A stretch of 64,000 nucleotides of DNA from Desarmillaria ectypa (Eukaryota > Basidiomycota > Agaricomycetes > Agaricales > Physalacriaceae): NCBI GenBank assembly GCA_030407005.1, contig JAUDYN010000009.1, positions 806,001 through 870,000 on the forward strand, in the 5' to 3' direction. Below are positions 1 to 10,871 of this stretch, piece by piece. The position numbers were made by a program, and so were the translations under genes. Positions within the stretch are counted from its first letter, which is position 1, and every line of letters starts with the position of its first letter. The notes beneath the pieces were generated by a model. It searched no databases, was not told where the DNA came from, and worked only from the letters and a program-made list of their open reading frames with translations.

Positions 1-1326
1 GGGAACTGTGGAGTCATATCCTTCACGCGACACGCAAGATATCACCCATAGCATGTCCTCCTCGAGAAGACTTATCCTCGCTCAGTTGCAGCACCCTCAG
101 AAAGATCGCGTACCGCGTTATCTTTCTATGGAAGAACTGGTCGTTGCCTAGTCCTAAAGCGCAGTACTGGAAGCGAACAGAAACGAAACATTACAAACCG
201 GCGAGCACGGACGAATGTTTTCTCGCTGTTATCCCCGGAACGCACCTTGTGGTAACGGGCTCTGCTGCAAGAGAAATTGTCAGCTGCTGGGATACGAAGA
301 TTGGGACCTGTGTTGGCATCGTGAGAGATGTAGGGAAACTGCACTCAGTATCGTATCCCTCTTACAGTGTCCCCGGCCGAATGGTGTTGGCATATGTGTC
401 TTCCTATGACAGCATGTTGTGAGTTTTCTCCTTTGGCCTTCCTGTTCTGTGATAACTGATGAAGAAATAGAACTGCCTATGCTGCAGGAATCTGCGTGGA
501 TTACGCCGATCGAAGCTCGGTCAAATTTGAACAGACTTTCCGTACGGAAATAACCCTCGGGGAATCTTTTTCCCATTCGTACATCACGCTTGCCATCAAT
601 GATCGATACTTAGTCGCGCTGGCGTGGCATACGCAAAAGCTTCGCGCAGGTTTTGGCGTGAAGAATCTTCAATCTACTGTTGAGAGCAAATTCATCATAA
701 ACGCCGTCCCCGAGGCATCATTACCAGAACCGTCCATCAAAACTCACCTTGACGGTTACATTTCCGGAAACACACTCAACGTCATCAAGCACGCTCGGAA
801 CACGTACACCGTCCATGAGTATACATTGTCATCTGACCTATCAGCCAGCGAGATATTCTTGCGGCCACCGGTAGTGCAACCTCCTCTACCGCAGTTTACA
901 TCCAACATACATAACTGTCCTTCGACCGGGCGGTCCGTATCGCATACCTCCGTCCTTCCCGGCTACCGCGTTCGATACTCCTTCCAGTCTCCGCAGGACG
1001 AGCGAAAGGAGTTCGAGTTCTCGTTTCCGCGGTGCGAGATGATGGAAGCAATTCCTGCTGCGTCAGGCAGACACGTGTTAGTTCATTACATGGACGGAAC
1101 CGCGGGGGACCGTGTTAAGCTTTTGAAGCTTGCAGGGGATAAGAGCTGCTCGATGCACGATCTTCATCTGCCTCTGGATATCAATCTTGTAGATCATCTC
1201 AATGAGGGACGGGGAATGGGCAGTTGGCACGGGAATAGGAGGGGCAGTATCGAGATTGACGAGAGCCTGGGGGTAGTATACTTGTTGATGGACGGCGGGA
1301 TTATCTGGGCCGTTGGATATTCTTGA
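1..1326 (+). CDS. F-box-like protein, 5' end outside the window
   Basis: The frame is already open at position 3, so the gene begins left of the window. It runs 3-418, crosses a 52-base intron (419-470, GTGAGT...ATAG), and continues 471-1326 to a TGA. Joining across the intron keeps the phase and gives a smooth reading (SSYDSML then TAYAAGICVDY). The first visible residues, ELWSHIL followed by a basic/aromatic stretch with a WKNW motif, resemble the end of an F-box region. The rest (about 400 residues) has the short beta-strand, WD-like character of the C-terminal part of agaricomycete F-box-like proteins. Such proteins usually act as SCF ubiquitin-ligase adaptors, but the F-box itself lies mostly outside the window, so the family is inferred. 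The exon structure is well supported; the substrate is unknown. Confidence 0.55.
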
Positions 1327-1819
1327 AGAGCTCCACTGTGAGTTTGGTTTTGCAGCAGATGACCATAAATTTGGAACTGATGCTTTATGTAGATCGAATA
1401 AAGACCGTAGTGTAATTTTATGTGATAGAACCATGGTAATACTAATCCTTCGTTCCTATGAATCCTCGGCCTGACACCTCGGGTATTACAGTGCAGGCAC
1501 GTCGCGTCTCTTCGTGAACATCGTTAGGAGAAGGATTATTTCCACGTATTGCGGTCTTTGATCCTTTGACGTCAACCCGTTGGTTAGTTGACTTATAGCA
1601 GCGACTTCTCTCTCAAGGGCAACTAAACTCTACTTCCTACTACGAACCTTTCCCGCATTCTTGACTGGCTTGCCGCGGACCTTCGACGATTAGAACTAGA
1701 TAAGATGACCATTCTTTTGAGGTGTCGCGAACCTTGGAGATGGTTCTTTTACTCGTCGCAGAACCCTCAGTGGACCTCTGCATTTTGCCTCGCGCCATCG
1801 ATGCTTCAGGACGAGATGA
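1327..1819. other. intergenic, no gene seen
   Basis: This is the spacer between the F-box-like gene and the downstream methyltransferase. I see no conserved frame or RNA gene. Its right end merges into the TATA-containing promoter at about 1820. Confidence 0.5.
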
Positions 1820-1828
1820 GTATATATA
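1820..1828 (+). promoter_or_regulatory. TATA box of the ICMT-like gene
   Basis: The motif TATATATAG lies about 53 bases upstream of the ATG at 1881, a usual distance for a fungal core promoter with a short 5' UTR. Assignment rests on sequence and spacing only. Confidence 0.5.
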
Positions 1829-1880
1829 GTGTGCGAGATGGGCTCTATCTGGCTAGCATCTTGCATTCGCTCTTCTAGCT

Positions 1881-2631
1881 ATGTCTTTCATTCGGGCTTC
1901 ATCTACTGTCATCCAGGCCATTGTGCACCAAGCTGCTCTGACTTGCCCGAATCCTACACCCAGAAAAGGTCGTTACCACACAGAAGCACATTTCATTCTC
2001 CAGATAGCGCCTCTTATATTCTGGGTACGAAAATCTTCGATCTTGTTCGACCTTTTCTAACTTTTCTTAGATCCACTCTGTCGTACTATGGACCTTCGCC
2101 GCATTCGAGACACTTTTCTACCTCTCTTCTTTAGTTCAAGCGAGTGCGCCCCTTGCATCAAAGCTCATCTGTCCTGCCTCTACGCTACCCTCACTCCAAC
2201 TTCCCCCAACTCCGCTCTTCCTCATTGGCTTCGTCTCCATCCTCTGCGGAGCCCTCATCCGGATTGACTGCTTCTATGCGCTCGGTGAACTCTTCACGTT
2301 CGACCTGACGATCCACCCCGAACACAAGCTCATCACGTCGCGCTCTTACGCTCACGTACGCCATCCAGCCTACGCAGGGTCAATGCTACTCGTAGTGGGA
2401 ATCAGCATTGCACATTTCACGCGCGGGAGCTGGGCGGTGGAATGCGCGTTTGGGACGGGGTGGGGAAGGGTGGTGATGTATCTTCTGTGGGGTTTATGGT
2501 GGTCGTGGACGTTGTCTGTGGGGATAAGTCGTGCCAAGGCGGAGGATCGGCAGATGAATATGCTGTTTGGGGAGCAATGGGTGAGGTACGCGGAAAAGGT
2601 TCAGTGGTGGTTCTTTCCTTGTTTGCTTTAG
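1881..2631 (+). CDS. Ste14/ICMT-like isoprenylcysteine carboxyl methyltransferase family protein
   Basis: Exon 1 is 1881-2024 (48 codons), the intron is 2025-2070 (46 bases, GTACGA...TTAG), and exon 2 is 2071-2631, giving about 234 residues. The ATG was chosen because it follows the TATA box and opens the only frame that splices cleanly. The protein is very hydrophobic, with several membrane segments. Its C-terminal half carries the family's AdoMet-binding signature: RHPAYAG, then a tryptophan-rich membrane hairpin, then a charged tail with EDRQM and FGEQWVRY. ICMT enzymes methylate the C-terminal prenylcysteine of CaaX proteins such as Ras, Rho and basidiomycete pheromones in the ER membrane. 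Basidiomycetes usually have several paralogs of this family, so the exact substrate cannot be assigned. Confidence 0.8.
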
Positions 2632-3659
2632 GTGGGGCCGCCTTTTGTGTTTCGATGGACTAGACACGTATATTTATGCGCCACGAAGGGCTACATAATG
2701 AGACTATACTAGAGCCTAAATGTTATGCAGTGCAGCGATGCTTGTGTATTAACTAGCAGTGCTTATATCAAGTGATTTGCAAGAGAAGCGAAGACAGCGC
2801 CGAACAAATGAGCTCATCGAGTCCCTATCAACGAGCCAGCGGAAGTAGATATAGGTGGGTAATTGATTCATCTCAAGGAAAATACTCCAGAAGGAACAGG
2901 TGTAGACCAAATCAATGGATGTTTAGCAATCTGAGGAACACTTTCGACTTGAGGTATTCTTGGCGGATCCAAAAAAAAAAAACAATTCCCTAACAGTTCT
3001 CGACGATCGATATCAAACGCACCGAACATTATGGAGTTGGGAACGCCGCAAGATGGAGTGACTGTACCAAGGTCCCGAGGCAGCGACGACGATTACTGTG
3101 TCTTGCAGATTGTCAGTGAATAGTAGAAGGGCTTGTTGAATGAACTGATCCCGGGCATATGAAATATTTAGTACCGCAGATGTGCCCGACCTAGTGATTG
3201 CACACCTATGAATTTAGGGCGATCTTTAGATGCATATCAACCGAAGCCATTCGTCGGCTTGGAAAACACTTGATCTCTACGATGAAGGGAACACGTTGAC
3301 TGGTGACTCTTGACGCATGGTGTCCATCAGGATGTGTTTTCTGGGTAGCCACCTTTTTTGGCATCGTGGCTCTGATGGCAAAATCGGCAATTTGAGTTTT
3401 GCTTCTCGAGATGACTGGTATGGTATATTGGCTTCCGTCGGAATCCGACTCATCGTCTTCGTACAGGAAATCTTCTGACCATATTCAAAACAGGTCATTA
3501 GTGAATAACGAATGTGGAAATAATGACAATGGGTACCTTCCACAACGGCGGCACCACCGCTATTACCATCATCGGAGTCAGATCCGGGTATCAGCTTCAT
3601 CCGGCAGTGCTGTGATACACGACAAATGTACCTTCGTCGAACCGGCCCATCATATAACA
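2632..3659. other. intergenic, nothing recognised
   Basis: Only short frames occur here. A minus-strand open stretch at 3277-3660 has no recognisable motif and may be the far 3' remnant of the decayed kinase that follows. A poly-A run is present near 2970-2985. Confidence 0.4.
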
Positions 3660-4614
3660 ATTCAGCAACATGAAGGAAGTATGGGGAGTGACGTCGGGCA
3701 CCTTCTGTTTGTTCTCATTTGAATCACTTCAAGTCCTACGTTGATGTGTAGTCTGGTGAGACAACAGGCAGCTGAATTCAACGATGTAACAATCGTTTAT
3801 AGGATGGACCGAAGAGCGGCTGCGGGCTTTATAGCTTGACTTCACATCGGCTGCTATCCAGGAATTGGTCAAGCGGAATCCTTTCGGCATAAGACGAAAG
3901 AGTCCATGAGGATGTTAAGATAATAGGCATATCTAGTGAAACATATGTCTGCGTACTTTAAAATGAGCCGAATGGGAAAGACAAGCCTGTGCGCGATATG
4001 ATGTTCGTGGATGAAAGTGAGGCCCTGTAACGATATTATCAGAGCAAAGAAGCGCGGCAGCATGAATAGATGGCATGAGCTGTCGAGATGCATCCAGTAC
4101 TTGGTGAAGTATCTCAAAGAACCAGTGGAGGAACGGCATGACAATTGTGAGTCTCTTCTTGGGGTCGTCTTCCCGGTAGATTGTTTCCAAGATAGGCACA
4201 ATTCGGCGGACCTCACGGTATGTGCATTTAATATTCGAAGAATCGGCAACTGGTCAGACTCGATTACTTTGAGAATCAGTTTGCCTGTGTCTTGAGGGAA
4301 AAGGCGTCATTCATAGCGACTCTACCCTTAAGATAAAGTGAGTAATATCCAAATTCGGTGAGCTATTGTAGACGTACATAAATACACTACCAGTCCTCTG
4401 TGTCTAGTTCCTCGCCTGGTTTCCAAGATGGCACCCGGTCTGGATGATATCTTGGCCGTAATTGATAACCTCTCTCACGGAGAAAGTGGTATGTGTCTCT
4501 CCAGAAGATCTCATGAGAGGTTAGCTCGTCGCTCCGTATTTGTTCGTGGGCATGGTCGTAATAGGAGGTATAAGTTGTAAACGAGCAACCATTCCCACGG
4601 TCCACCTCGACCAA
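3660..4614 (-). pseudogene. decayed fungal protein kinase-like gene
   Basis: Reading the minus strand from 4614 downwards, pieces of one kinase-like protein appear in order but in different frames. The N-terminal module has FWRDTYHFLRERGYQLRPRY and VPSWKPGEE (4387-4614), typical of a large agaricomycete kinase family. Next come VRRIVPILETIYREDDPKK and IVMPFL (about 4080-4210), then LTFIHEHHIAHR, the catalytic-loop region (about 3985-4035), then NILMD, and then in another frame PKGF and SYKARSRS...YIVEF, where an IDFG-type motif is expected. The aspartate after HR is missing, stops interrupt the frame near 4387, and a one-base shift separates NILMD from PKGF (about 3890). No set of GT-AG introns I could find restores it. 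I infer an inactive relic. Confidence 0.6.
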
Positions 4615-5025
4615 GACCTGGTGGCTCCTTTGAGGAGAAGAACAATATGTTATGAGGCAATTCTAGTGACTTGTTAGTAGATTAGCAGGCAGTCGGATTA
4701 CCTTAAGCTTTTGCACATTCACCAACAGGCCTTGCTGCATGTTCCCTTGGCTTAAACTCTCGAGGCCATGACGACTGTCGGATCCATTTGAGGGTGTGGG
4801 AAATAATTAGTATACATAATAAGCTTTTACGATATCTGGGAATCGATGTGGCATCAATGACGCGTCGCTCCGGCCAGCTGTAGAAATTTTTATGGGGAAA
4901 AATTCAAAGCCAACGGGGCATGTGGAGGATCGAAAGATATACAGACGTTAAACTGGAGCGGGATTTTACATGATGGATAATTTTAAACAGTGTTCGGAGG
5001 CGAATTCTGAATTTCAAAATCAAAC
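4615..5025. other. intergenic between kinase relic and RING-CH gene
   Basis: No frame or RNA gene is recognised. The right half should hold the promoter of the RING-CH gene starting at 5026. No clear TATA box was seen. Confidence 0.4.
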
Positions 5026-6666
5026 ATGTCGTTCATTGCCGAAAAAGGGCTTTCCCAACCCTGCACTAGTACCACGATGAGCGACTATGTTCCCTCCATT
5101 CAGGACCTTCGTGTGAAGCTCTGCTATATTTGCAGAGAAGAAGAGCTCTTTGATAGTGCGAAATTTCTATTTCTTGGTCATTGCATTATCTGAATTAACG
5201 TAGCAGAACCGGAGATTCCGCCACGGATCTGGATACACCCTTGCAAATGCGCGCTGGTTGCTCATGAAGCGTGTTTGCTGAAATGGATACAGACGGCACA
5301 GGCGACATCTGCTGAGGCTGGGGAGAGAGCTATGACATGCCCTCAGTGCAGGACGCCGTACGAGATTGAGAGCCGGAATCCGAGACTCTTAAGGATCCTT
5401 TCGTGGTGCAGTCGACAGCTACCGACATTGGGGAGGGTATGTCTCTGGACAGGTTTCGCTGGATTTTTGGTGTCCATGCAAGCTGGTGAGTACATATATT
5501 ACCTTTCTCTGTATATCTGTACTGAGACCAGCAGGAATATATGTTCTGCTCACTGGGTACGGTGCTCATGCGATCCAGCAATTCTTTGGACAAGAGTACG
5601 TGGACGACCTTTGAAATCCTTTCCCGTCTGACCATTCGCAGGATGTACGACTTTGTGCTCACTGACGACCCGGCCAACTGGCCAATAATGGCGTACATCC
5701 AGCTCCCTCTTATTCCCATCAGTCTCGTCGTCTCTCGATACGCCCACGTTTCCCCAATTATGCCTACCATCATTGCATGCTTTTCTCTCATGCCTCGAGG
5801 TATCTTTGCTCTGACCCACGATAGCAATTACGCGAACAACATACGCGTCGAGTCGTCCTTGTGGCCGCCGTCTCCATACGCATTCGCATGTGTTATTCTC
5901 CCCCTTACCAACGCTATATATCGCGCTTGCTTCGAGCGGTTCTCGTACCACATTCTTGGCACGACGGACCCGACGGAATACGAGGATAACCTCCGATTCG
6001 TGTTCAACGCTGATGACGAGCAGCGGGATCGGGAAGGCGAACAACCACCAGCACCAGCACCAGCCGATGTGCAAGTACCAGAGCCTAATCCTCCTGCTGT
6101 CGTTCCCGCTCTCCCGGCAAATGGTGACGTCGTTGGTCAGCAATTGGCTGATATCACCATTGAGATCAAGTCTCCCAGCCGCATTGGTCGTAGAATCGGA
6201 GGTGCCTTACTTCTACCGACGATCGCGAATAGGATGGGCTCTTTGCTCTTGATGCTATCAAAGCATTCATTGTACATGCGCAAGTTCCTTGGCGTGCGTC
6301 CGCCATGGCAGAGCCAAGTTCCGTTCCCTGTGACATGGCTCAAAACCAACGCTCAAGGCAGGCCGGTCGTTCCCTGGGGCCTGGTTTTGCGCGCCTTTTG
6401 GGGCGGCGTCAGTCCTTGGGCAGAGCTCGATCCTGTCTGGTGGCGTAACTCGATTGGGTTTGGGATCTTCATCGTGGTAAGTGCTTGTTCTTGATGTGTT
6501 TGGAGGTTAATCGCTGACGGTAATACAGGCCAAAGATTGTATGAAGCTTCTCTATCGCTGGTTGGTGAAGAGAGAAAGGGAGACCCGAAAAGTGAAGGAT
6601 CGACCCTTCTTGGAGGTTGATGTATCAAATCTGGATCTTATAAAGGCAGGGGATGGGCAGGCATAG
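5026..6666 (+). CDS. RING-CH (MARCH-type) membrane E3 ubiquitin ligase
   Basis: Five exons join in phase: 5026-5155, 5207-5485, 5535-5595, 5642-6476 and 6529-6666, giving 480 residues. The first two exons encode a RING-CH zinc finger: CYIC, then HPCKC, HEAC and CPQC, the C4HC3 order of MARCH/Doa10-like ligases, which move ubiquitin from an E2 onto substrates at membranes. After the finger come several hydrophobic segments (CLWTGFAGFLVSMQA, GIYVLLTGYGAHAI, IQLPLIPISLVVSRY), so the protein is probably anchored in an endomembrane. The middle has a Pro/Ala-rich acidic linker around residue 290 and a conserved-looking C-terminal region ending in a charged tail. All four introns are 46-53 bases with GT...AG. 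The MARCH subfamily is inferred from finger spacing and membrane segments. Confidence 0.85.
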
Positions 6667-7460
6667 TTCTTTTGGTCTTGAATATCAATGATGTTAACCC
6701 TGTTTTGTAGTACTAGCTTTTTATAATGTTAATGCTCTCTCTCCTCTGGGTTGCGGTTCAGCCCTCTAAACTATCTAGCGTCACTTTTTTGAGTCGCCGC
6801 AACTACAAGGGTGTAATAGGCTTGGGTACGCCCCTGCCACATCTCTTTCGCTTAAGTACGCTGGTTGGAACCTGAGTCTCATGATTGTTGCTGATGACGG
6901 ACTCCGTTATCATTCGTACTCGCGCTGAATTTCCTTTCGGTGTATTCCCGAATAAAGCGACTACTACGGCTAAAGCTTGGGAAACTCGGTAGCTTCTTGA
7001 TTCCAAAAAAGGGTGCTTTCCCATATATCCTTTTCCGCCCGTAGCGTAGGATATAAATGACATGTCATAACTAAAAACAGAAGTATTCTACCCTCGTGAA
7101 CTCCTGAAAGCGCCACCCAGAAAATAGCTTGGTTTTGAGACGGGTTTGATGCCCAGCATATAGCCAGCGTTTCCAGCTTAATTTTGAATGAACTTCAATG
7201 CAGCTGCAAGCTTCGCATGAGCTGCCTGTTCAGAACAGTATGGTTTCACACAGCAGACGGCCTGTGAACATAATATCAGAAAATAAATCATGGGAGTAAA
7301 CTGTAACCATTTTTCGGACGATTAGATTGTTAAACCGAATTTTTATCCATTCATTCCGGGGACATACTGAAATATAATGGTGCACATACAAAAGTCCCAC
7401 AAGTCCGCACGGTATACATCAACCACGGGTCCTGGAATAAAAGTCCAACATCGCCACTAC
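6667..7460. other. intergenic, nothing recognised
   Basis: This spacer lies between the RING-CH gene and the 3' end of the small secreted protein gene on the other strand. A minus-strand open stretch at 6803-7063 shows no recognisable motif. Confidence 0.4.
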
Positions 7461-8025
7461 TTAGTAGTGTGCATTCCAGCAAGAGCTGTCATAGTACTTC
7501 TTGCCGTCCTTGTAGTCCTTGTCACAGCCATCTTCCCAGGTAAGGATGTCGATGATCTCTTCAAAGATCTCGCAAATGAACTCCTCCGCGGCTTCCTCGA
7601 GTGAATAAACTACAAACTGGCTCAGATGCACTCAAAATGAAGCCGAGATGAAGACGTACCCTGGCAAGAGTTGCACTTGTCGTGGTCCACACAGAACTTC
7701 TTACAATCTGAAGGGGTAGACGTAAGCAAAAACAACCGCAGAGGTGGCGGGGGCGCAATTACCAATCTCGAAGGTATCCTTGTCACACTTCTTGGTGTCG
7801 ATGGGAGTATACTTTCCCTGCTTCTATCCATACCAGTCGTTGTTGTTCACAAAGACAGGCTCCCAAGTGCACTCTTTGTCATCGTGGTCATCGTGGTCAA
7901 AGTCTTTGTCCGTGGCCGTCCCAGTCCCTGGCTTGGACGCCGGCCTGGCGGGCGTTGACAGTACCGCAGAGGGCGGGGGCCACGAGGGCGGCGAGAGGAA
8001 TGAGAGCAGCGACAGAAAAACGCAT
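7461..8025 (-). pseudogene. small secreted Cys-rich protein gene with frame damage
   Basis: From the ATG at 8025 the minus strand encodes a clear signal peptide (MRFSVAALIPLAALVAPALC). The continuation, rich in D/H and Cys (DKDFDHDDHDDKECTWEP, then KYTPIDTKKCDKDTFEI), lies in the next frame. It is followed by two cleanly spliced exons encoding CKKFCVDHDKCNSCQ and EDGCDKDYKDGKKYYDSSCW, ending at TAA 7461. Those introns are 7708-7762 and 7610-7659. Two problems remain: a frame change just after the signal peptide, which only a 37-base intron could absorb, and an in-frame TAG after NNNDWYG. The architecture is that of a small secreted cysteine-rich protein. Whether it is a true pseudogene, is rescued by very short introns, or reflects assembly errors cannot be decided from sequence. 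I do not recognise a named family. Confidence 0.55.
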
Positions 8026-9345
8026 AGTAATTAGTTGGCTGAAAAACTGTTGTAGATAGGTAGGTAGATGATTACTGTGAGTTTTTCTAGATAACGATGG
8101 CCATTTCGCAGTCCTTTATGTATATTGTTTCGAACGGCCAGGCATGCCCTTGTTGCGTCAATGAAAAGAGCGTCACACAGGAAATATAATAGCACCCAGC
8201 CTAAGATGAGGAAGGTTTGTGGCTAAGTATGAATGACTCGGAGATCTGCCAAGCTCAGGTTGAATGGCCGAGTCCTAACCCACTACGGCATAGACAGCGA
8301 GGTCGCCCAAGAGGGATAGAAGGTGTTTCAGAGGAAGGAGGAAAGTATACTAGATGGCAAAGACATTTCGTACGCCAAGGTGAAAGTGAACTGTTGAAGA
8401 TGGCCATGCGGATGAAATCTCGGGCTGTATTCTCCTACAAAGTGAGTTCATCAGCTAGCAGGCGGATAACTCAATGGGGTGCTCGACGTTCATGGCGGCA
8501 AAGTGGGCCGGATCTAGAGAATATCCCAGATCGTAAGTCAAAGTTGAATCAGTATAGTCTGGATATTTTGGCATCCAAGAGAAGAAAATGTTTTCTCGGC
8601 CGAGGTCAGGACGAAACAACACTCGTGGGAGAGTTGAACCTTGGTACGGCTTTTGCCGACAGGTCGATTGGTGTTCGACTACCAGGCTGATTTGAGGCTG
8701 ATTCCTAGCATGTGCCTTTCTGAGACGAAATCATAGGTACCTGGAGCCTACAGCCTTGCTTGAAGGCTCCTACCAAATTTCGCATCGGAATACTATAGTA
8801 GTAATATAAGCATCATGCACATGGCTGCCTCTGCAGTGAGACCGCCCGTGAGTTTCTCTTTATTAATCAATTCTGTAGAGTATCAATGCATGCCCGTAGC
8901 GTCAGGGAGTATTCTTATGAGGCTACGGTTTCCCTGCTTTCAAATTTGAATTTGAATCCACTAAATCTTTTGCGAGGTCCTCATTGCTCATGTTCTCGTC
9001 GGTATTTTCGTTACCTGCGTCCTCTTTTTAACGTGTATAATCTATGCCATCAACGATGTCCTAAGCGCGTATTGAGGAATAAAATGGCCATTTTCATTTC
9101 ATACAGGAACCAGATTTATACTTCACGTAAAATGGCAGCTACATCCTTGCATGATACTTGACATGTAGATCGAAACGTCAGCCCGACTCCATAGGCGACA
9201 TTATGCTCATCTCGGCTTCATATGACTTATCATACAGTTCGCGGACTTGAGACCAAGCCGCATTGGAGCGTTCATCCAATCGTCCGGTGCCTGCAGATAG
9301 GCACATCGAAGCAAATATCATGCCAAGTTAACCGTATCCCACAGC
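8026..9345. other. gene-poor stretch with one long unrecognised frame (8229-8690, +)
   Basis: A plus-strand frame from ATG 8229 to TGA 8690 stays open for about 153 codons. It is basic and hydrophilic (RHRQRGRPRG, SASRRITQWGARRSWRQ) with no domain I recognise, no signal peptide and no visible intron. It could be an orphan gene or chance. The rest of the stretch shows nothing convincing. Confidence 0.25.
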
Positions 9346-10118
9346 TTGTGGTCTAGGATACCCATGAATGAAATCTCTTCCATGAAGACCACAATTCTGC
9401 ATCCGGTCATTTCCAGCTTTCCGGGAGACATAGTCTCCATCATAAAGTTAATCAGCGTGCTCCAGCGTCTGCCAAATGCGACTGGGTCCACCATTGCGGA
9501 CTCGGGAATCCCAGTGACATCTAGAAGCGCTCCCGGTACGAGTCACGAGTCCTTTTGTAGAGGTACTCGTACAAGGCTTTGTCCTCGTTCAATGGCATTG
9601 AACAAAATGTACGATCTGCTGAAGCAACAGAACTGAGAGAAGCGTGGCTGCAGGTCCAACGGTGTACGAATTTGTGAAGAGAGTACGTGTATTTGTTCCA
9701 CCAGCGATGACAATGAATTTCGAGTCCGGAGGAAATAATCCTATAGCATATTCATCCCGGTCAACCCCATTCTGCCTGGGTTGAACAGCTAGCAAGGCTC
9801 AAATTCGGAGTCCATAGAGAACATCTACTACATGGCCTGCCAGATCCTGAACGATGGGTTAATGCTACATAATAATGAAAATATAGGGTACAAACCTTCT
9901 GGTAGCTCCTATAAAAATTAGCACCAAAAGCTTGTATCGAGCGAGTATCCTGTCGGCGCGCGTCTCGAGTTCAGCATGCCTCTATTGTCAGTTGGGGTAG
10001 GAGCATCCTTGGAGGAAAACATCCATCCAGGGCCCCAGGAACATGCAAGTAGGTAAATACCGGTATTAATACCGTGATCGTTGTAAGTAGCACCGAAGCC
10101 GGATGGTAAGTATTCCAT
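9346..10118 (-). pseudogene. decayed protein-coding gene of unknown family
   Basis: Protein-like segments follow one another on the minus strand but jump frame repeatedly. They begin with MEYLPSGFGATYNDH near 10118, then AFGANFYRSYQK and DLAGHVVDVLYGLR (about 9820-9940), then a stretch with LFNPGRMGLTGMNML interrupted by TAG codons (about 9730-9800). The last parts are FNAIERGQSLVRVPLQKDS (about 9545-9605), then LLDVTGIPESAMVDP and CRIVVFMEEISFMGILD down to about 9350. The segments have natural-looking composition and plausible GT...AG boundaries, yet at least two internal stops and one frame change could not be explained by introns. I could not name the family. I read it as the relic of an intron-containing gene. 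Confidence 0.4.
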
Positions 10119-10188
10119 GCGGAGCTTCCTTGATCATCATCTAAGGAAACCAGATCAATCCTAAGACATAGCTGAGTTATGCAGCCAT

Positions 10189-10285
10189 GCCTCTTTGGCT
10201 CAGTCGGTTAGAGCGCAAGTCTCATATACATAACTATTATCATATGTGTATCTTGAGGTCCAAAGTTCGAATCTTTCAAGTGGCA
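10189..10285 (+). tRNA. elongator tRNA-Met-like gene (CAT) with intron, two stem mismatches
   Basis: The A box TGGCTCAGTCGG and the B box AGTTCGAATCT are both intact. The anticodon loop reads CTCATA, then a 23-base intron (10227-10249), then ATCTTG, so the anticodon is CAT. The anticodon arm CAAGT/TCTTG, with a T-T pair at its base, matches the elongator-Met pattern, supporting Met over Ile. Acceptor strands GCCTCTT and AAGTGGC pair except for one T-T mismatch. The T-stem CAAAG/CTTTC has one C-C mismatch. Those two defects make a functional tRNA less certain; it may be a mildly degenerate copy. Confidence 0.65.
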
Positions 10286-10871
10286 CGGTTGTTTTTCGTT
10301 GTACGAACCTATTGCTTGACGTCATAGCCGGCCACCGGATCGGATCACTCCACGCATGCATTGCACAATTATTCTCCTCATTCATATCCTTTCTTCGATG
10401 TTCGGGACGTAAGGTTCCCCGACGCTCGCTTGCCCGCTCAGGCAAAATACATTAGTCATGTGCGGCTTTCGCCCCGTGGTAGCTCTTACTCGGGCATGTC
10501 CCCCTCATGGTCTATGACAATTCTTCATTTTTCTTCGGCGCAACTGCTCAGAGCTATAGACTGAGGAACTGGCATTTGGTGATACCTTTCTTTTGCCTTT
10601 TTCAGTCGCTATCACGCCTTCCTTTTTTCTTTCCTATTTTCGCCCTAAACTTTATTGTCGTTTGGTAAGATACGCAGTTTCACCATGATCCTTGAGACGT
10701 GGTCGTTCGCTTACAGTGTACATGGCATGCGGATAACGTGCGCTGGGGAGCTGTGAATTAAACCAATGCGCTGTTATTACTTCTTGGCCGGCTCGATCGG
10801 TCATTTCATGTTGGTTAAAAGAGAAGGCTTACTTGAGGCATCTGTACTTTCCTCCTTCCTTCCTCTCCAAC
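10286..10871. other. intergenic, promoter side of the GH5 gene
   Basis: No coding potential is recognised. The stretch is pyrimidine-rich from about 10590 to 10660 and again just before the GH5 ATG at 10872, which is common upstream of highly expressed fungal genes. Confidence 0.4.

Noticed and set aside
5550..6143. 197-codon minus-strand frame opposite the RING-CH gene
   Set aside because: It is the antisense shadow of a well-supported exon with conserved membrane segments; no motif on the minus strand.
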